64,000 nucleotides of DNA from Allantophomopsis cytisporea. Lineage: Eukaryota > Ascomycota > Leotiomycetes > Phacidiales > Phacidiaceae. The position numbers and the translations under genes were made by a program. Location of the stretch: positions 372,001 to 436,000 of the forward strand of contig CP103037.1 in NCBI GenBank assembly GCA_024752435.1, in the 5' to 3' direction. Below, piece by piece: positions 11,373 to 23,880 of this stretch (its first letter is position 1; every line of letters begins with the position of its first letter). The notes beneath the pieces were generated by a model. That model saw only the letters and a program-made list of their open reading frames with translations. It was not told the origin of the DNA and made no database searches.

Positions 11373-12805
11373 AGTAAGCCTCGAAGTCAGGTTTTATTGT
11401 GTAACTTGGAACGATCAACGAGGCGCAGATAAAAACAATATTTGCAGGAAACCCCTCTGGTTGAGGTACGAAACATCAGATGATGGCATATTGCGCTCTT
11501 CACTTGTCGCAAGTATGCATTTCTGCCGTTAACGTATGTATGTACAAGGATAACCCACTCCATCTTTCAATTTGAATTGGACAGCATCTTATCAGTGCAT
11601 CATGCCCTGGTCTCTCCACTCATGACCTGAAGTACAGAGTGACAGTCCACATGTAAATACATATGTAGTGAATACAGATATCAGTGCTTCTCCGCAAAGA
11701 GTGGAGGGGAGAAAAGCTGGTGCCGAGTAATTGGAGAGTTTCAACAGCTATCACATGAATCAGTTTCATTGATTCTTAATCGAAAGGATATTCAAAATCA
11801 AAGAGCACAACCAATCGGGACAGGCGCCGATGGGTATGACCTCCAGTAGTATCGCAGTAAACCTAATCACAGACACAGGTCACTCCCAGTACAATACATA
11901 AGGTGTTGAGTTTGTATTCGCAAATGGAATGGATACATATGAGACACAACTAGTGGTAGCGACGGTACGACGGAGCGACCTCTGTCCGCCTCCCCGGTAG
12001 TGGGCTACGGGTACTAGTAAAGGGTTATTAGCCATACCCCTTGCAGTCAACCCCACAGCCCCATATTAAAACCAACACATCATAATTCCAAGTGTAAACG
12101 ATGCTACCTTATGTAGGGGCGACCTTAAGAAATTCTCCACAGACTCACAGGAACATGTCTTTATATTTTGATTTCGATGCTCGAAGCTCTTGAGGCTGAA
12201 GCATGTCGAGTAAGTGGCTGTTGCGGTCTTTTAGTTGGTATTTGGATTGACGCATTCCTCCACGCGTAAACGTCATAAAGTGAGTAATGTGTATGCTTTC
12301 CGAAGAACGTGTACGTACCCAACTGCATGGGGGTCGTGGCAATTTGAGATACTTTACCGTTGAGTAAAATATGGGTACCGATACCCTGTTGATGTACGCA
12401 GTAAGTTTATTCTCCGGCTTGCTTCTGCAGAAGCGCTGCATGCAAGACTTCCTTTGGGGTATCGAAATTCCCAGCAAAACGAACATCCCAGACAGCAGTA
12501 ATTGATATGCTGGAAGAGCTGACTTCTTCGTCTGTTGTAAAAGTGAGCTTCCTCTTCTGTACGAAGTCTTATGTAAATCCCGTGCCTCTTAAGAGGGTCA
12601 ATAAAACTAAGGGCTTCACCTACGTTACATCAGCCTCGAATTATAGCACGATTGGGACACCAGAGATGGCCATTCCTAGATAAGGATGCACTTACCTCAT
12701 GTCACCTATTACGGCTCATGCTTTTCGATTTTTGATATTTGAGCTTTCATCACTACCTTCATCTCCACTGGTCTTACATCGTGGTGTCTGGTTCTTCGTT
12801 CGAAT
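11373..12805. other. divergent intergenic region
   Basis: This separates the divergent P450 and receptor genes. The longest open frame (minus strand, 12145-12486) has no recognisable motif or codon pattern and is not called. Confidence 0.5.
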
Positions 12806-14082
12806 ATGACCACCTCGGTGGACTTGACCGCGAGCACGGCTAATACGGTCCACGCCGTTGTCTGGATCGCCGCCTCCTTCTCCGTGATTTTCATGGCCCT
12901 TCGACTGTACGTGAGGATCTTTTTGAAGGGAGGCTTCGGAATCGATGATGCGATGGTGCTCATTGCCACAGTATGAACGTCGACATCCAATTACCAGATC
13001 TCAGAGAATTCTAATACGCAATATTAGATGCTGTTGGTTGCCTATGCTGGCATCTGTACTGCTGCAGCCAACCTGGGGCTAGGCCGGCACCTCGAGTTCG
13101 TCGCGCAGAATCCAAGTAATCTCATCAAAGTTGCTCTGCTGGCAGATATTGGCGAAGCGATTGCTATCATGGCTTGCACTCTCGGCAAGACCTCCTTCGC
13201 TCTCACTCTGCTGCGCATTGTCCCTCCTGGTTGGATAAAGAATATCCTCTGGTTCATTTTGGTGACCATGAATATCGTCAATGTCCTAGCCGCCATCTTT
13301 GTATTCTCTCAGTGTAAAGATCCAAGGCATCTTTGGAACGCGGCTATTCCATCAGAGTGCTGGCCAGCAGATGTATTCACAAATTTCTCGTTATTTGTTG
13401 GAGCGTATTCCGGAGCTCAGGACTTTATCCTCGCTCTCCTACCTTGGTCCATGATATGGAATATTCAGATGGGGAAGAAAGAGAAGATCTGTATTGCTGC
13501 TGCCATGAGCTTGGGTGTCTTGTGCGTGCTGTCTTCGAAATACTTTGGCATCCCTAGCTAACATTCTCTTAGTGCTGGAGCAGCTGCTATTGTGAAGACC
13601 ACCTATCTTGTTGCGCTTTCAGAAAAGTCCGATTTCCCATGGGCTCTTGCTCCTCTTCTGTAAGTCATGTCAATGTGCTTTATCGAAAATTTTCGAGCGT
13701 CTTTTAGCTAACACAAGTTAGCTGGTGGGCAGCCGCAGAAGATGGGCTTGCGATTGTTGCTGCCAGTATTCCAATGCTCCGGCCACTTCTCAGAAAAGTC
13801 TTCACTATTACAGTAAACAGTCAGGGATCCAATTCAAATACCCATAGCTATGCTCTCTCAAATAGAGCCAACAAGCTAGTTTCGAAGACCAAGGGGAATA
13901 TGCATACGACTGTTGAAGCCGGGCATCGAAATAGCTTTACAGATGATCAGAGTGATAGAAGCATTCTTCATCAATTAGGAAAAGACTCTCCGCCTCCTTA
14001 TCATCATATACGGTCTGCGAGCGAAAGTAATAAACATACGGATATCACGAGGACCACCGAAGTCGACATTACGTATAGTTAG
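12806..14082 (+). CDS. fungal rhodopsin-fold (PTH11-like) integral membrane protein
   Basis: Four exons (12806-12970, 13028-13521, 13573-13659, 13722-14082) encode 368 residues with seven predicted membrane helices, the first about residues 12-32 and the last ending LAIVAASIPMLRPLL, before a cytoplasmic Ser/Thr-rich tail of about 100 residues. The first loop FLKGGFGIDDAMVL, the TLGKTSFALTLLRI helix and the closing ASIPMLRPLL are hallmarks of the fungal rhodopsin-domain family related to the PTH11 receptors. Such proteins sit in the plasma membrane and are candidate G-protein-coupled sensors. This one lacks the extracellular CFEM domain of true PTH11, but a separate CFEM protein is encoded convergently 540 bp downstream. 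Confidence 0.92.
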
Positions 14083-14623
14083 TAGAATCAGAATTGGAAG
14101 ACCTGACTACGTTACTGTACTTTTTTGTGATTGAATACGATCAATTCTTTTCGAGTCTTGTTACCTTTTCGTGTCATAATACTAAAAGACAATTAAGAAA
14201 GTCTTAAACGACTCAGCTACATATTCTTCCAAAAAAGCTAGTTGATTAGCTTTGTAGGGTGTGGGTCCCTGACATGATACGCAACAATTCTTATACGTCT
14301 TGCGTAAAGTCATGATGAGAACATCAAAATAACACTGGGAGTGATGACAACCACAAATTGACTTAGTCTCTATTTCTGGCACTTCTGCTTCAGTGCACAC
14401 GCGTACTCATAGCTAGCATAGTAAAATAGTGATATGAATACAGCAAACCAGAAATGCTGGCAGCTTCAAACAAGACGAATATTTATCTTACCATTCTCTT
14501 TCCCCCTCACATTCATATGGTACCATACAGAAATATAAGATCAATGCCAAAGATCATTATTTTATACAAAAAAACCGCTAAGCAATTAATAAATAAAAAT
14601 CATCAAACAATCATTATCAAATC
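14083..14623. other. convergent 3' intergenic region
   Basis: These 541 bp lie between two convergent stop codons (receptor and CFEM gene). They are AT-rich with no coding signal and presumably hold both polyadenylation regions. Confidence 0.5.
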
Positions 14624-15697
14624 CTAATAAAAAACCACCAGACAAGTGACAAACGCAATCAACAACCCCACCCGGTTATCCGGCCCCTCTGTTGGCGCCG
14701 CGCTCAGAAGCATAGCAAAGGTGGTACTAGCTGTGGGATTGCTCGAAGTCTTGCTCGTCTCCTCGCTCGAAGTGGAAGACGTATCCTGAGCATCCACGCT
14801 CGTGGTGTGCGTAGTAGTGCTAGAGACACTGTCAGTGGTGGAACTCGACCCACTAGATGAGCCTGAGGAGGTCGTTGTGCTAGTGATAGTGGAAGTGTAG
14901 GTACTGCCATCTGAGTTGGTGGAAGTGACAGTAGCTAGGCCGAGGGATGTTGTTGTGGAAACTGAAGTGTATGTCGAGATAACTGTCTTTGTGCTGCCGG
15001 AGGAATCCGTTGTTGTGAGTGTGCTGAGAGCTCCCGGCTCAGTCTTCGTCGTTGTGATTGTCGAACCGGCGCTATTAGTGCTTACTATGACAACGGGAAT
15101 CACGCCTGAGAGGCTGGAAGCAGTTGTGCTCCCGCTGCTCTCGCTGGACGTGGAGGAAATGCTGGCTGGGAGTGTAGTGGATGCTGAGCCGTAGACCGTC
15201 GTTTTACTCCCGATGATGACGGGATATATAATGGCAAAGGTTGAGCCCGAAGCTGTTGTCGTGAAAGTGACGACACTTTGAGAAGACTCAGTTGCTGTCG
15301 CTGTCGCTGAGCTTGCACTTCCTTCAGCCGTGGCCGTCACCGTAGTTGTGACTTGACTAGCAAGACTACTTGCTTCGTTCTCCGCATTCTGAATTGCCGC
15401 GCTGGAGATTGGAGTTCCAGCAATCTCGCATGCCAGTTGAAGAGGTGTGAGGAAGAGGTTCGTATCCAAGTCGTTGTCGCAGTTGCCGTGCATGCAAGTT
15501 ACCACATCTGGTAAGAAATTCCCGTTTGAGGCGCGACATAAACATTTCACATCAGTGATAGAGCAGTTATCATCACTGGATTCTGAAATGCACGTTTGTA
15601 CACATTGTGGAAGTGAGGCGACTAATTGGGTTCGTGCGAGGGGCACAGCGAGAAGGACTGCGAGAACTGTTGCGCGGAGCTGTGTTGAAGATAACAT
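14624..15697 (-). CDS. CFEM-domain protein, probably GPI-anchored
   Basis: A single exon encodes 357 residues. A signal peptide of about 23 residues is followed by an eight-cysteine CFEM domain (about residues 30-92: PQCVQTC, then CLC, then MHGNC). A long Ser/Thr-rich low-complexity stalk of about 230 residues follows, and the C-terminus is hydrophobic (VGLLIAFVTCLVVFY), as expected for GPI attachment. CFEM proteins act at the cell wall or surface; some bind haem or contribute to host interaction. The stalk is repetitive, so antisense and alternative frames are also open across it; those are shadows. The start ATG directly begins the signal peptide. Confidence 0.93.
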   Translation of the reverse strand: MLSSTQLRATVLAVLLAVPLARTQLVASLPQCVQTCISESSDDNCSITDVKCLCRASNGNFLPDVVTCMHGNCDNDLDTNLFLTPLQLACEIAGTPISSAAIQNAENEASSLASQVTTTVTATAEGSASSATATATESSQSVVTFTTTASGSTFAIIYPVIIGSKTTVYGSASTTLPASISSTSSESSGSTTASSLSGVIPVVIVSTNSAGSTITTTKTEPGALSTLTTTDSSGSTKTVISTYTSVSTTTSLGLATVTSTNSDGSTYTSTITSTTTSSGSSSGSSSTTDSVSSTTTHTTSVDAQDTSSTSSEETSKTSSNPTASTTFAMLLSAAPTEGPDNRVGLLIAFVTCLVVFY

Positions 15698-17596
15698 CGC
15701 TTGGATAAACTCGACTCGACAACTACTTCGTAGATATTGAAACGAAAGAATCCGTTGAAACTGTTGTTGAGAGTATATCGACTGAATATCAGGAAACCCG
15801 CATCATTGATCTCATAACCAAATAATTGTAATGAGAAACTGTGGCTGAATGATGAGTGATGAATGATGAAACAATTCAGTCCACCTCATTTATGGAATGC
15901 ATTCACATTGTGGCAAACTCCTTCCTCAACGGCACACAAATCAGAGAGACGTCCAGGTTGAATTCCCTGTTTTTGCTGCATCTCGAAGGTAGCGTGGAGG
16001 TTCACCCCCGTCTCTGCATCTTAAGTTGACCTTCCCGAGTAATTGATTCGTTGAATTGCGGAGGTGGCTGACGCACCGCCACATCTCCATGCTGATCGGC
16101 GGCCGATCCGCCTATTACTTAATAAACGGTATGGCGGAGATGCTGCGCAAGTGCTATGAGAACTTGAAAAGACCAAAAGAAGCCAATGGAAGTCGGATAA
16201 ATTCACCATAAGTTGAGGCGAAAGAAAGAAGTTTCTCACGTGGGAGTCGCTGACAGTTGATTGCAGTTTACATGTATGCGAATCAACAGGCCTGAGACAG
16301 TAAGCGGAACGAGGAATCAGATAGTGTAACAAACATCTTTGACCAAGAGGCTGCAGAGACAAGAGCATATCCAGTCATAAGAGAAGGATTTGGCTATGAA
16401 ACAGTGAACGGGTAGCCCATTCTCAGCTCCGATATCAGAAATCCATAATAGCCTCTGGAATGCGAGGATATGAACATTTCATCAGTTCTAGCAGCGAATA
16501 CATTGACGGCTGGTCCCTTGAACAACCAGTCTCCGCCATAGCGTGTGGAGAAGATCAATGAATGAAACATGAAATCGCCCGAATAGAATATCTCAATCAC
16601 TGACAGACTGCGTTGCTTGATCCAACTGATCATATTTGATATGATAACGACCAAAGACCGCACATTCGTATGCGTCTCCAGGTATATACACATCCATAAG
16701 TAATAATAATGATTAAAGAACACTCCGTGGCAAGGAAATATTTCATGAGGTTCACGTGATTTGAGCACATCACGGTCTGCCGCTTATTCTGCTGTCACTG
16801 TCAGACCATCGCCAAGGGAAAGCGAGAGAATGATCGACCATTGGTATCCGGAAGATTCATCCAGCTAGGTTCCCTGTGGAAAAGTGACTTGCAAGTTTAT
16901 TTGTCACTTGACTCCTCCGCGTCGCATTGTCGGAGGCATTCCGATATCGTCCTATCGAGTAAAATGTTTCTGGGGCCGTCCTTGGGGTGAAGAAGCAATA
17001 CTCTTTATAAGCAGTGACACAAATCTGTGCTCTCACTGTCTGCTCGTCATTTGGAGATGGATGAAGTTGTAATTAACGTGAGATCCGGGCAAAGCAGTCG
17101 AGGTGACATTGAAATATGGAGTGAAACCACAACGGGTGGATCTGCTGCTAACGACTAACAGAGCTCAAGCATTTGTGGTCTTCACGATATCGATACACGA
17201 ATATGATGTCAACGAACACTGAAAAGCCACGAGAATATATCTAGTGACCTCGAGTCTGCAACAATTGTACATCTTCAAGACAAGCTGTGCACCACTATAT
17301 AATGATTTTGTATCTGCGCGGTGAGTGATTGCATGGTACCATCGGAATTGTACTCACCGAGCCCTGTCGCGTGTTCCAATGCAAGGTTGCACGCGGTGAT
17401 GCAGGGAAGCAGGTCTCAGCCTCTGTGACCTTCAGCCCTCAGCCTAGTACCAGCCAGCCTTGTGAGCTACATACGAAGATGCTCAGCGTCACACCGTGAG
17501 GAAAAGTAAATGACTTCCTGTCAAAGCATGCATCGTTTCCGTTCAAACTTCGCACTCTGTCGTTTCCTGCTCTCCATAAACTGATTTCTCCGGGCT
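15698..17596. other. intergenic, no gene recognised
   Basis: About 1.9 kb separates the divergent CFEM and CorA-like genes. Open frames at 16021-16368 and 16394-16768 (minus) have no motif, no bias and no splice partners. I see no repeats or RNA genes. Confidence 0.45.
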
Positions 17597-19433
17597 ATGA
17601 TGTCGCGTCCTAATATTTTCAAAAACTACGATGACGAAAAGACCTATGGGGAAAGCGAGGCAAAGTCACTGAGTGCGGAAACGAGGAATTTTGCTGTGGA
17701 GTTTGGGAAGGATAATGCCGAGATTGCATTTGATCTTGAGAAGGATGAGATGGCTGCCCTCCTAGAGAGTGATCGGACAGCCGGTCTGCCTGTTCGGTGG
17801 ATGTAAGAATACATCTACGGTCCTCTTCGACACCAGGAATATCCACTGACCGTTTGTAGAAACGTTTGGGCTCCAAATGTTCAGAAGAGCCTGGTCGAAA
17901 CCCTTGGCCTGCACTACAAATTCTCCCCTCGACTGCTTGGCATCATAGGAACTGAGCCGCCGAGAAGCCGACCGAGAGAAGATCATACAGAACAGAGACA
18001 TAGAGATCGTTTCAAGGCCAAACTATTTCCCAAAGATGATGTGGAGTTGGCAAATGGTGCTTGTTTAAGTAGCGACTCGACAAGAGTGGTGGGGCAGGGC
18101 ATGGAGCCAAGTCATTACAGCATTGCGAATCAGATGATTCATTACAATTCTGTGGATGTTGGAGATCACTGTAAGTTCATACATTCATGATCTTGGTATT
18201 AGACTAACTTTGCAGATTTGTGCATTGGTGCAAACTGGATGCATGACTTGCCATCCTCAGTAAAGAAAGATTCATTATTAGGGAACGACAGTCAGAGAAG
18301 ATTATGGTCGTGGCTAGTTTTATGCGACGATGGTATGCGTGTATCTTCCAGATTCAGAGGAAAATATTCTAACGTCTATAGATACTGTTCTATCATTACA
18401 CGAAAGTCCTGGCACAGAAATCTCGAAAGACCGCCTAGCAGCTATGCGTGGCAATACGCTCAGCGTTCTTGGACAATTATCTCGGCATGGACACTGGAGA
18501 GCAGATCCAATCTCCATGCAACCAGTCCGCCAAGTGCTCGGTCTCGACGAATCACAAGTAGATATAGGCCACGAAGGATCAAGCAATCTATTTTACTACT
18601 TATTTGACGATTGGCGAACGACATATGCATCCATAGCGGCGTATTCAGAGAAGCTTAATGAACTGGTACGTTCTGAAACCCCATCTGTAACATCAGCCCA
18701 AAACTCACAAGCACAGAACTCCTCAATCCTTGGCGATGTCGCCAAAAAAGCGCACAAGACCCCCAGTATAGAAATCATCCCGCAGCTACATGTCATCGGC
18801 CGCGACCTTCGCGTCATGCAGCATCTCTACGAGAGCTACAAGAAAATCATTCAGCGAATCCTCGAGGTGAACATCGCGCACAACCATACTCTGGGCAGCG
18901 CAACGCCACACAGTCTCTTTGGGCGCAAGGGTGTTGCGATCTCGCGCTCCGCCTGTAATCGTTTCGAACGCTTAGGTGATCGCATCCAGCTGCTGGTCCT
19001 CAGTGAACTGCAGGAGTTTCTAGCGGAGAAGGAGGCGCTTGTTTCTACGGTATATCTCTCTCTTTCCTACTTCTTAGTTGTGTATTAGCTCCGGCTGATT
19101 GGTTTATAGTACTTCAACATCAACGCCCAGAAGGACTCCGAAGCTACAGCACGGCTAACGCGCTCAGCGACGTTGTTGGCGAAACTGAGTGTGTTGTTCT
19201 TGCCTGTTAGTTTGATGACGAGCTATTTCTCGACGCAAATCGATGACTTGCAGCATACTTACACGGCTACTTCGTACTGGGTTTCATTTGCTGTGGTTGT
19301 GAGCTTGAGTTTTTTGATTCTGTTCTTTCTTAGTAGACCGTTGCTCAAGGCGACTGAGACGTTGGAGCTGAGAGTTAAATACATGGGGAAGTACATTGTT
19401 AGGAAGGTAAGGAGTAGACCTGATAGTGATTAG
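17597..19433 (+). CDS. CorA-like Mg2+ transporter family membrane protein (divergent)
   Basis: Five exons (17597-17802, 17860-18170, 18216-18332, 18382-19049, 19110-19433) close into 541 residues. A long soluble N-terminal region, ending in charged helices (VLSELQEFLAEKEALVST), leads to two C-terminal membrane helices (about LLAKLSVLFLPVSLMTSYF and VSFAVVVSLSFLILFF), the CorA-type layout. The Gly-Met-Asn motif normally ending the first helix is absent; the position reads TSYFSTQ. Fungal CorA-like proteins with altered motifs are common and their transport ability is unproven. The domain is followed by a short basic tail. The start may equally be the next ATG, one codon in. Confidence 0.85.
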
Positions 19434-20166
19434 GAGATGAGTGAATTTGTGTATTATTTCGCACGCAGCGAAAATGGCGAGGCTTGTTGTTATTTGATAC
19501 CAGTCGGATTTTAGTCCATATTATTACCTATGAGACTCTGGGCTTGTGATACATTATAAACTGAGCCATTGCATTTATCGCCCGCGTAAAGTAGTTTTCT
19601 GTCCTGACTTCACTGTCCCTTGGCAATCCTTGGAATAGAGCCTGAAGCTTTTGCTTGTAAATCAAACTCACGATGCGCTCGAATAGATAAGGTTACATGT
19701 GAATTTTAATATAATCTAAATGGATAACTTTCAAGTATATGTTCTCAAGAAGAACAAAATGAAGAGGGTAACAAAACATGTTAGATTCATACCTGGTTAG
19801 TTTTGACGGAGAAGCCGTAGAGTGACCTCTGACATTCAGCAAGCCATATATCCAGTAGGCATGCATCTGGAAACGAATTTTATATATCATCGGAACATGA
19901 CAATCATAATCTAAATAAGAATTAAACTATAAAGTTAATTAGAATAAATAAGACTTACCGTCGGATCCTTCCGCATTGCCCCATGCGCCTAGACGTCATA
20001 CGCCGATAAGAATTTTTCTATGGAGAAAAGTCCCCTTATCGACTACAAAAACGCGGGGATCATGAAAATCAACTAATTGAGTGACAATCACCTCACAACC
20101 TCCCTCCAAGCTTCACCTTCGTCCCAATCCCATCTTCACGCCCTTCACTTCTCTTCCTCCCATATA
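19434..20166. other. intergenic, no gene recognised
   Basis: Downstream of the CorA-like gene and upstream of the MFS gene. AT-rich, no coding motif. The frame entering the MFS gene from 20077 begins with TTG and has no ATG before 20167, so it is counted as leader. Confidence 0.5.
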
Positions 20167-22118
20167 ATGTCCGGCGACCCCTCTACATCAACGGACTTTG
20201 CGCCCTCTCTTGCACCCTCAGGGAGCACCCAACGCCGCCGCAGCAATGTAACAGGGCTCTCGACCTTTCGAGCAGACTTACCCAACGACAGCAAGAGTAA
20301 TTCCGGGGCAACGATAGTCGAAGAGATCGCACTGCCCGCCTACCCAGCACCGCCCGTTCTCTCTCCAATCACCCAGACACCTGATGTCTCTCAATTCAAC
20401 ACTCCGTACTCAACACGGCCCCCGTCACCCGTCGGTCAACGTCTCCCTCTCGTCCCCCCACAATCCGCCGACGATGCCCCGGTTGCAACTACGTACCCTG
20501 ATATCGGGAGCATCAAATCGTGGCGTGGAGCTATAATCCTCATCGTCACCTGCGGCTCGCAACTACTCGACAATATCTTCATGACGGCTGTGAACATCTC
20601 GTTGCCAGCCATCCAGCGGGAGTTTGGAGTCAAGGCAGATAGTTTGCAGTGGTTGATCAGCGCATACACACTTACATTCGGCGGCTTCCTGTTGCTGTCA
20701 GGTGTACTGTCGGATCGGTATGGCCGCAAGAAAATCTTCTGTCTGGGAATGGGCTGGATTTCGATCTGGACGCTGGCTAATGGATTCGGGTCGTCTTTCA
20801 TCCAACTTGCTGTCTTCCGAGCGCTGCAGGGCATTGGGGCTGCTATGACGGTGCCATCGTCTGTCGGTATCATATCCTCCTACTTCATTGCTAAGGACCG
20901 TACTACGGCCCTGTCGTTCTTCGCTGCTTCTGGCGCTGTTGGCTTCTGCTCGGGTCTCATCTTCGGTGGCTTCTTGACCTCATCTTTGGGCTGGCGCTAT
21001 GTCTTTCGCATCTCGGTCGCAATCACCGGCACGCTTGCTATATTGGGCCTTGTCGTACTGCCGAAGGATAGGCTTGAGGGTCATGAGCGTCCCAGATTGG
21101 ATTTCTTGGGCGCGACATTGAGCAGTGCCGGGCTCATTTTGTTGAGTTTTGTGCTTAGTTCTGGAGGCTTGTACGGATGGAATAAGGCATTTATTATTGT
21201 GCTTTTGATCGCTAGTGTTGCACTTCTGTTTATCTTTACGTGGGTTGAGAAGAAGGTCCGGAATCCAATTATGCCACTTTCACTGTGGAAAGTGCAGAAT
21301 TTTGCGGGATTGTGGATTACAGGGTTTGGTATGTCTTCATTATGTCTTCTCTCTTACTCTGCATGCTCGGTTACTCTTAACTTCAGTTAGTTCCGTTCAT
21401 TGACTAATCTGATTATTTTCCTTGATAGTTACTTACGGAAGCTATCAAATCGTGATTTACTACATTGTCCTTATAGCACAGGAGATCAATGGACTCTCCG
21501 CAGGCCAAACAGCTCTACGATTCTTGCCCATGGGTGCTACCGGGTTCGCGTTCTCTCTTGGCATGGGGAAGGTGGTAGAGCGATTCAATACGAAGACCAT
21601 TCTTCTTGTCGGTCTACTCATTTGCATGGTAGCGCCAATTCCAACCTGTATTATGAAAGAAGGCGACATCAATTTGTACGTTTCACCACCATCTCACCAC
21701 CATCCCTTCAAATTTCATTCACTTTACTCTCAATTTCAAACCCATTCGTGTTAAATCGTCATCCGCTGACCCCACCAGCTGGTCACACGTTCTCCCGACC
21801 TCCGTCCTCATCGTCGCTGGTGTAACAATAGTCTACTGCTCCTGCACCATCATCCTACTAGGCAGCGTGCCTAATAACGTCAAGTCGCTATGCGGCGGTA
21901 TGATTAACACGGCCTTTCAAATCGGCTCGGGCGTCGGGCTGGCGCTGACATCGGCCATTGTCTCAGCCGTCGATATCGACAAAGGCCATGGTATCATGCA
22001 GCAATATCGCACAGGTCTCTGGTGCTGCGTTGGATTTGCGGGAATCGGCTTTGTCGCGAGTCTAGTGGGTGTGAAGAGCACCAGTCGTTTTAATGGAGGA
22101 GCAGTGCCAATGCATTAG
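20167..22118 (+). CDS. major facilitator superfamily transporter, drug:H+ antiporter (DHA2) type
   Basis: Three exons (20167-21328, 21429-21675, 21779-22118) encode 582 residues. A disordered Ser/Pro-rich N-terminus of about 115 residues precedes the membrane domain. Helix 1 (IILIVTCGSQLLDNIFMTAV) is followed by a QWLISAYTLTFGGFLLLSG helix and MFS motif A as GVLSDRYGRKK, then motif B-like FRALQGIGAAMTVPSS and motif C-like GAVGFCSGLIFGG. These place it with proton-driven multidrug or small-molecule exporters of the plasma membrane. The cargo cannot be inferred. The first ATG in frame is at 20167. Confidence 0.92.
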
Positions 22119-23880
22119 ATGATGGAAGGTTGATAGATTTTTCTGTATATAACTTTATATATCTGGTATATAGGAAAAGGGTCATAGATCTAAAATTATG
22201 GCATCTGGAATCATAGATATGGAATTAAATCATATTTAGACCGCTCATTTACCAATTTAAATTCCTCCTTTGGCTATTGTAATCACTCACCGTAATCTGA
22301 TACCAGATGCTTACCCCTATCGTATTCTGGCACGTGAGCTCCGTATTTATGCTTCGCAGTTGCTCGGATCCTCTCACACGAACACGACACTCAAAACACG
22401 GCTTGCAATAGGATTCTCTCAAGCCAAGCAAAACACAGCCGCAAAATCGTATCGTGTTCGCATTTTTTATTTGCCGTACCGTTGCGCAGCTTGAAGCGAG
22501 TATGGTCGTATTCAGTTATTGGAACATCATCTGAACTCAGCTTCACGTCCGCAGCAGATAAGATGCAACAATGCAAGTTAAGGTATGGTACTAAGTTAAG
22601 TCAACCTCCTTCTACGAAACGCACGCTGATCCGGGGGAAACAGCATGTCCTAGATATGGTACAGAACAAACGTACTGTTCACAATGTCTCTCTGGTCATC
22701 GACAATCCTCCCCCACAGCAATCGGTGATGATCGATGACGATCGCATCGTGAACTCACAAAACGTATGCACATCTTCTACAACCTGCGGTGCGAAATCTG
22801 CCTATGTGGGCTTTTTGCTGGGCCTGGAACATCTTGACGATGAGGCTTGAGATGAAAGTTTTACCGTGTCTAAGGTTGCGGTGTTCTTGATCAAATTGTG
22901 GGGCCACCGTTACGGTTACGGCTTAAGGTAGTGTTTAATCTCGCGGCACGGGCCTTGAGCAATTTTGTCGGATCGTGTGATTTCCACCTTCATTGACTTC
23001 CATGATGCTGTGGAAATCTTAGTTTGGGCTTGAAGGGATTGATTCCGAGATTATTGGGGACTGAGAGTCGGAGATTCTTAGGGGTCTTGAGAATGCGTGC
23101 AGGAGAGATAAGGAAGAAGACTGCGCGACTGTAAACACTGGCTCAATAGGGGTTTGTTCACAACATTGCGGCCAAGAAGAAGACGAAGAGTTGAAGAAGA
23201 AGATCAGATGAACATTAAGCTTGGAGGTTTGGTAGGGCTGGTGTCAGAGTTTCATCCTCTCTCTTCTCATCTTGTGATTCGTTCTATTCCATTACTATGT
23301 CATTCTGAGCCTCGTGTCGATCCTCTCTCCACACTTTATTGCGATGGCCATGACCCTTGCCCACATAGGCCACGAGGGTAAGTTTGTTCAACACCAAAGC
23401 CTCTCTATGTAACCGAAGCCACGATGTTTGACCAACGACAACACCACAGCCATCATTCAGCAAACTCTCTACAACTACCCCTTGAAATCTCTGAGAAATT
23501 TGGCACAATTCACACAACTGTGTGCCGAAGGGCTCCAAAGGTACGAGATATAGAATTTAGCATCCCCGTTGCCAAGCTAATGCTTCCTAGAACTCCGTCA
23601 CAAAAGCTTGACACGACGATCCCTCAACTCAAGCCATGTCTCGCATCCAAGCCCACCATCGTTGATCGTCAACATGATTTCCCGCTCCCCACACCTCACT
23701 TCACATAAGAACTCTTCACCTCTCAACTTCTCCCCTCGTTTCCGCCTCAATCTCAATCGTCGTCCCTCTTTCCGGCGCTCTCTACCCACTGTCATTCACT
23801 CAGTCTTTCACTATTAGCGATTCTTTATCCCGGATTAATCTAACACATTCATTACTGGATTATCCATCACATTCACTAAA
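22119..23880. other. intergenic, no gene recognised
   Basis: Between the MFS and CAP genes. Several open frames overlap (22482-22850 plus, 23424-23708 plus) but none has a motif. A C/T-rich stretch at about 23680-23800 directly upstream of the CAP gene is typical of fungal promoters and 5' leaders. Confidence 0.45.

Noticed and set aside
12145..12486. 113-codon minus-strand open frame between P450 and receptor genes
   Set aside because: No motif, no coding bias and no splice partner.
14916..15194. Plus-strand open frame over the CFEM gene
   Set aside because: It is the antisense of the low-complexity Ser/Thr stalk, which keeps all frames open.
20077..20166. Upstream extension of the MFS transporter
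   Set aside because: It begins with TTG and holds no ATG before 20167.
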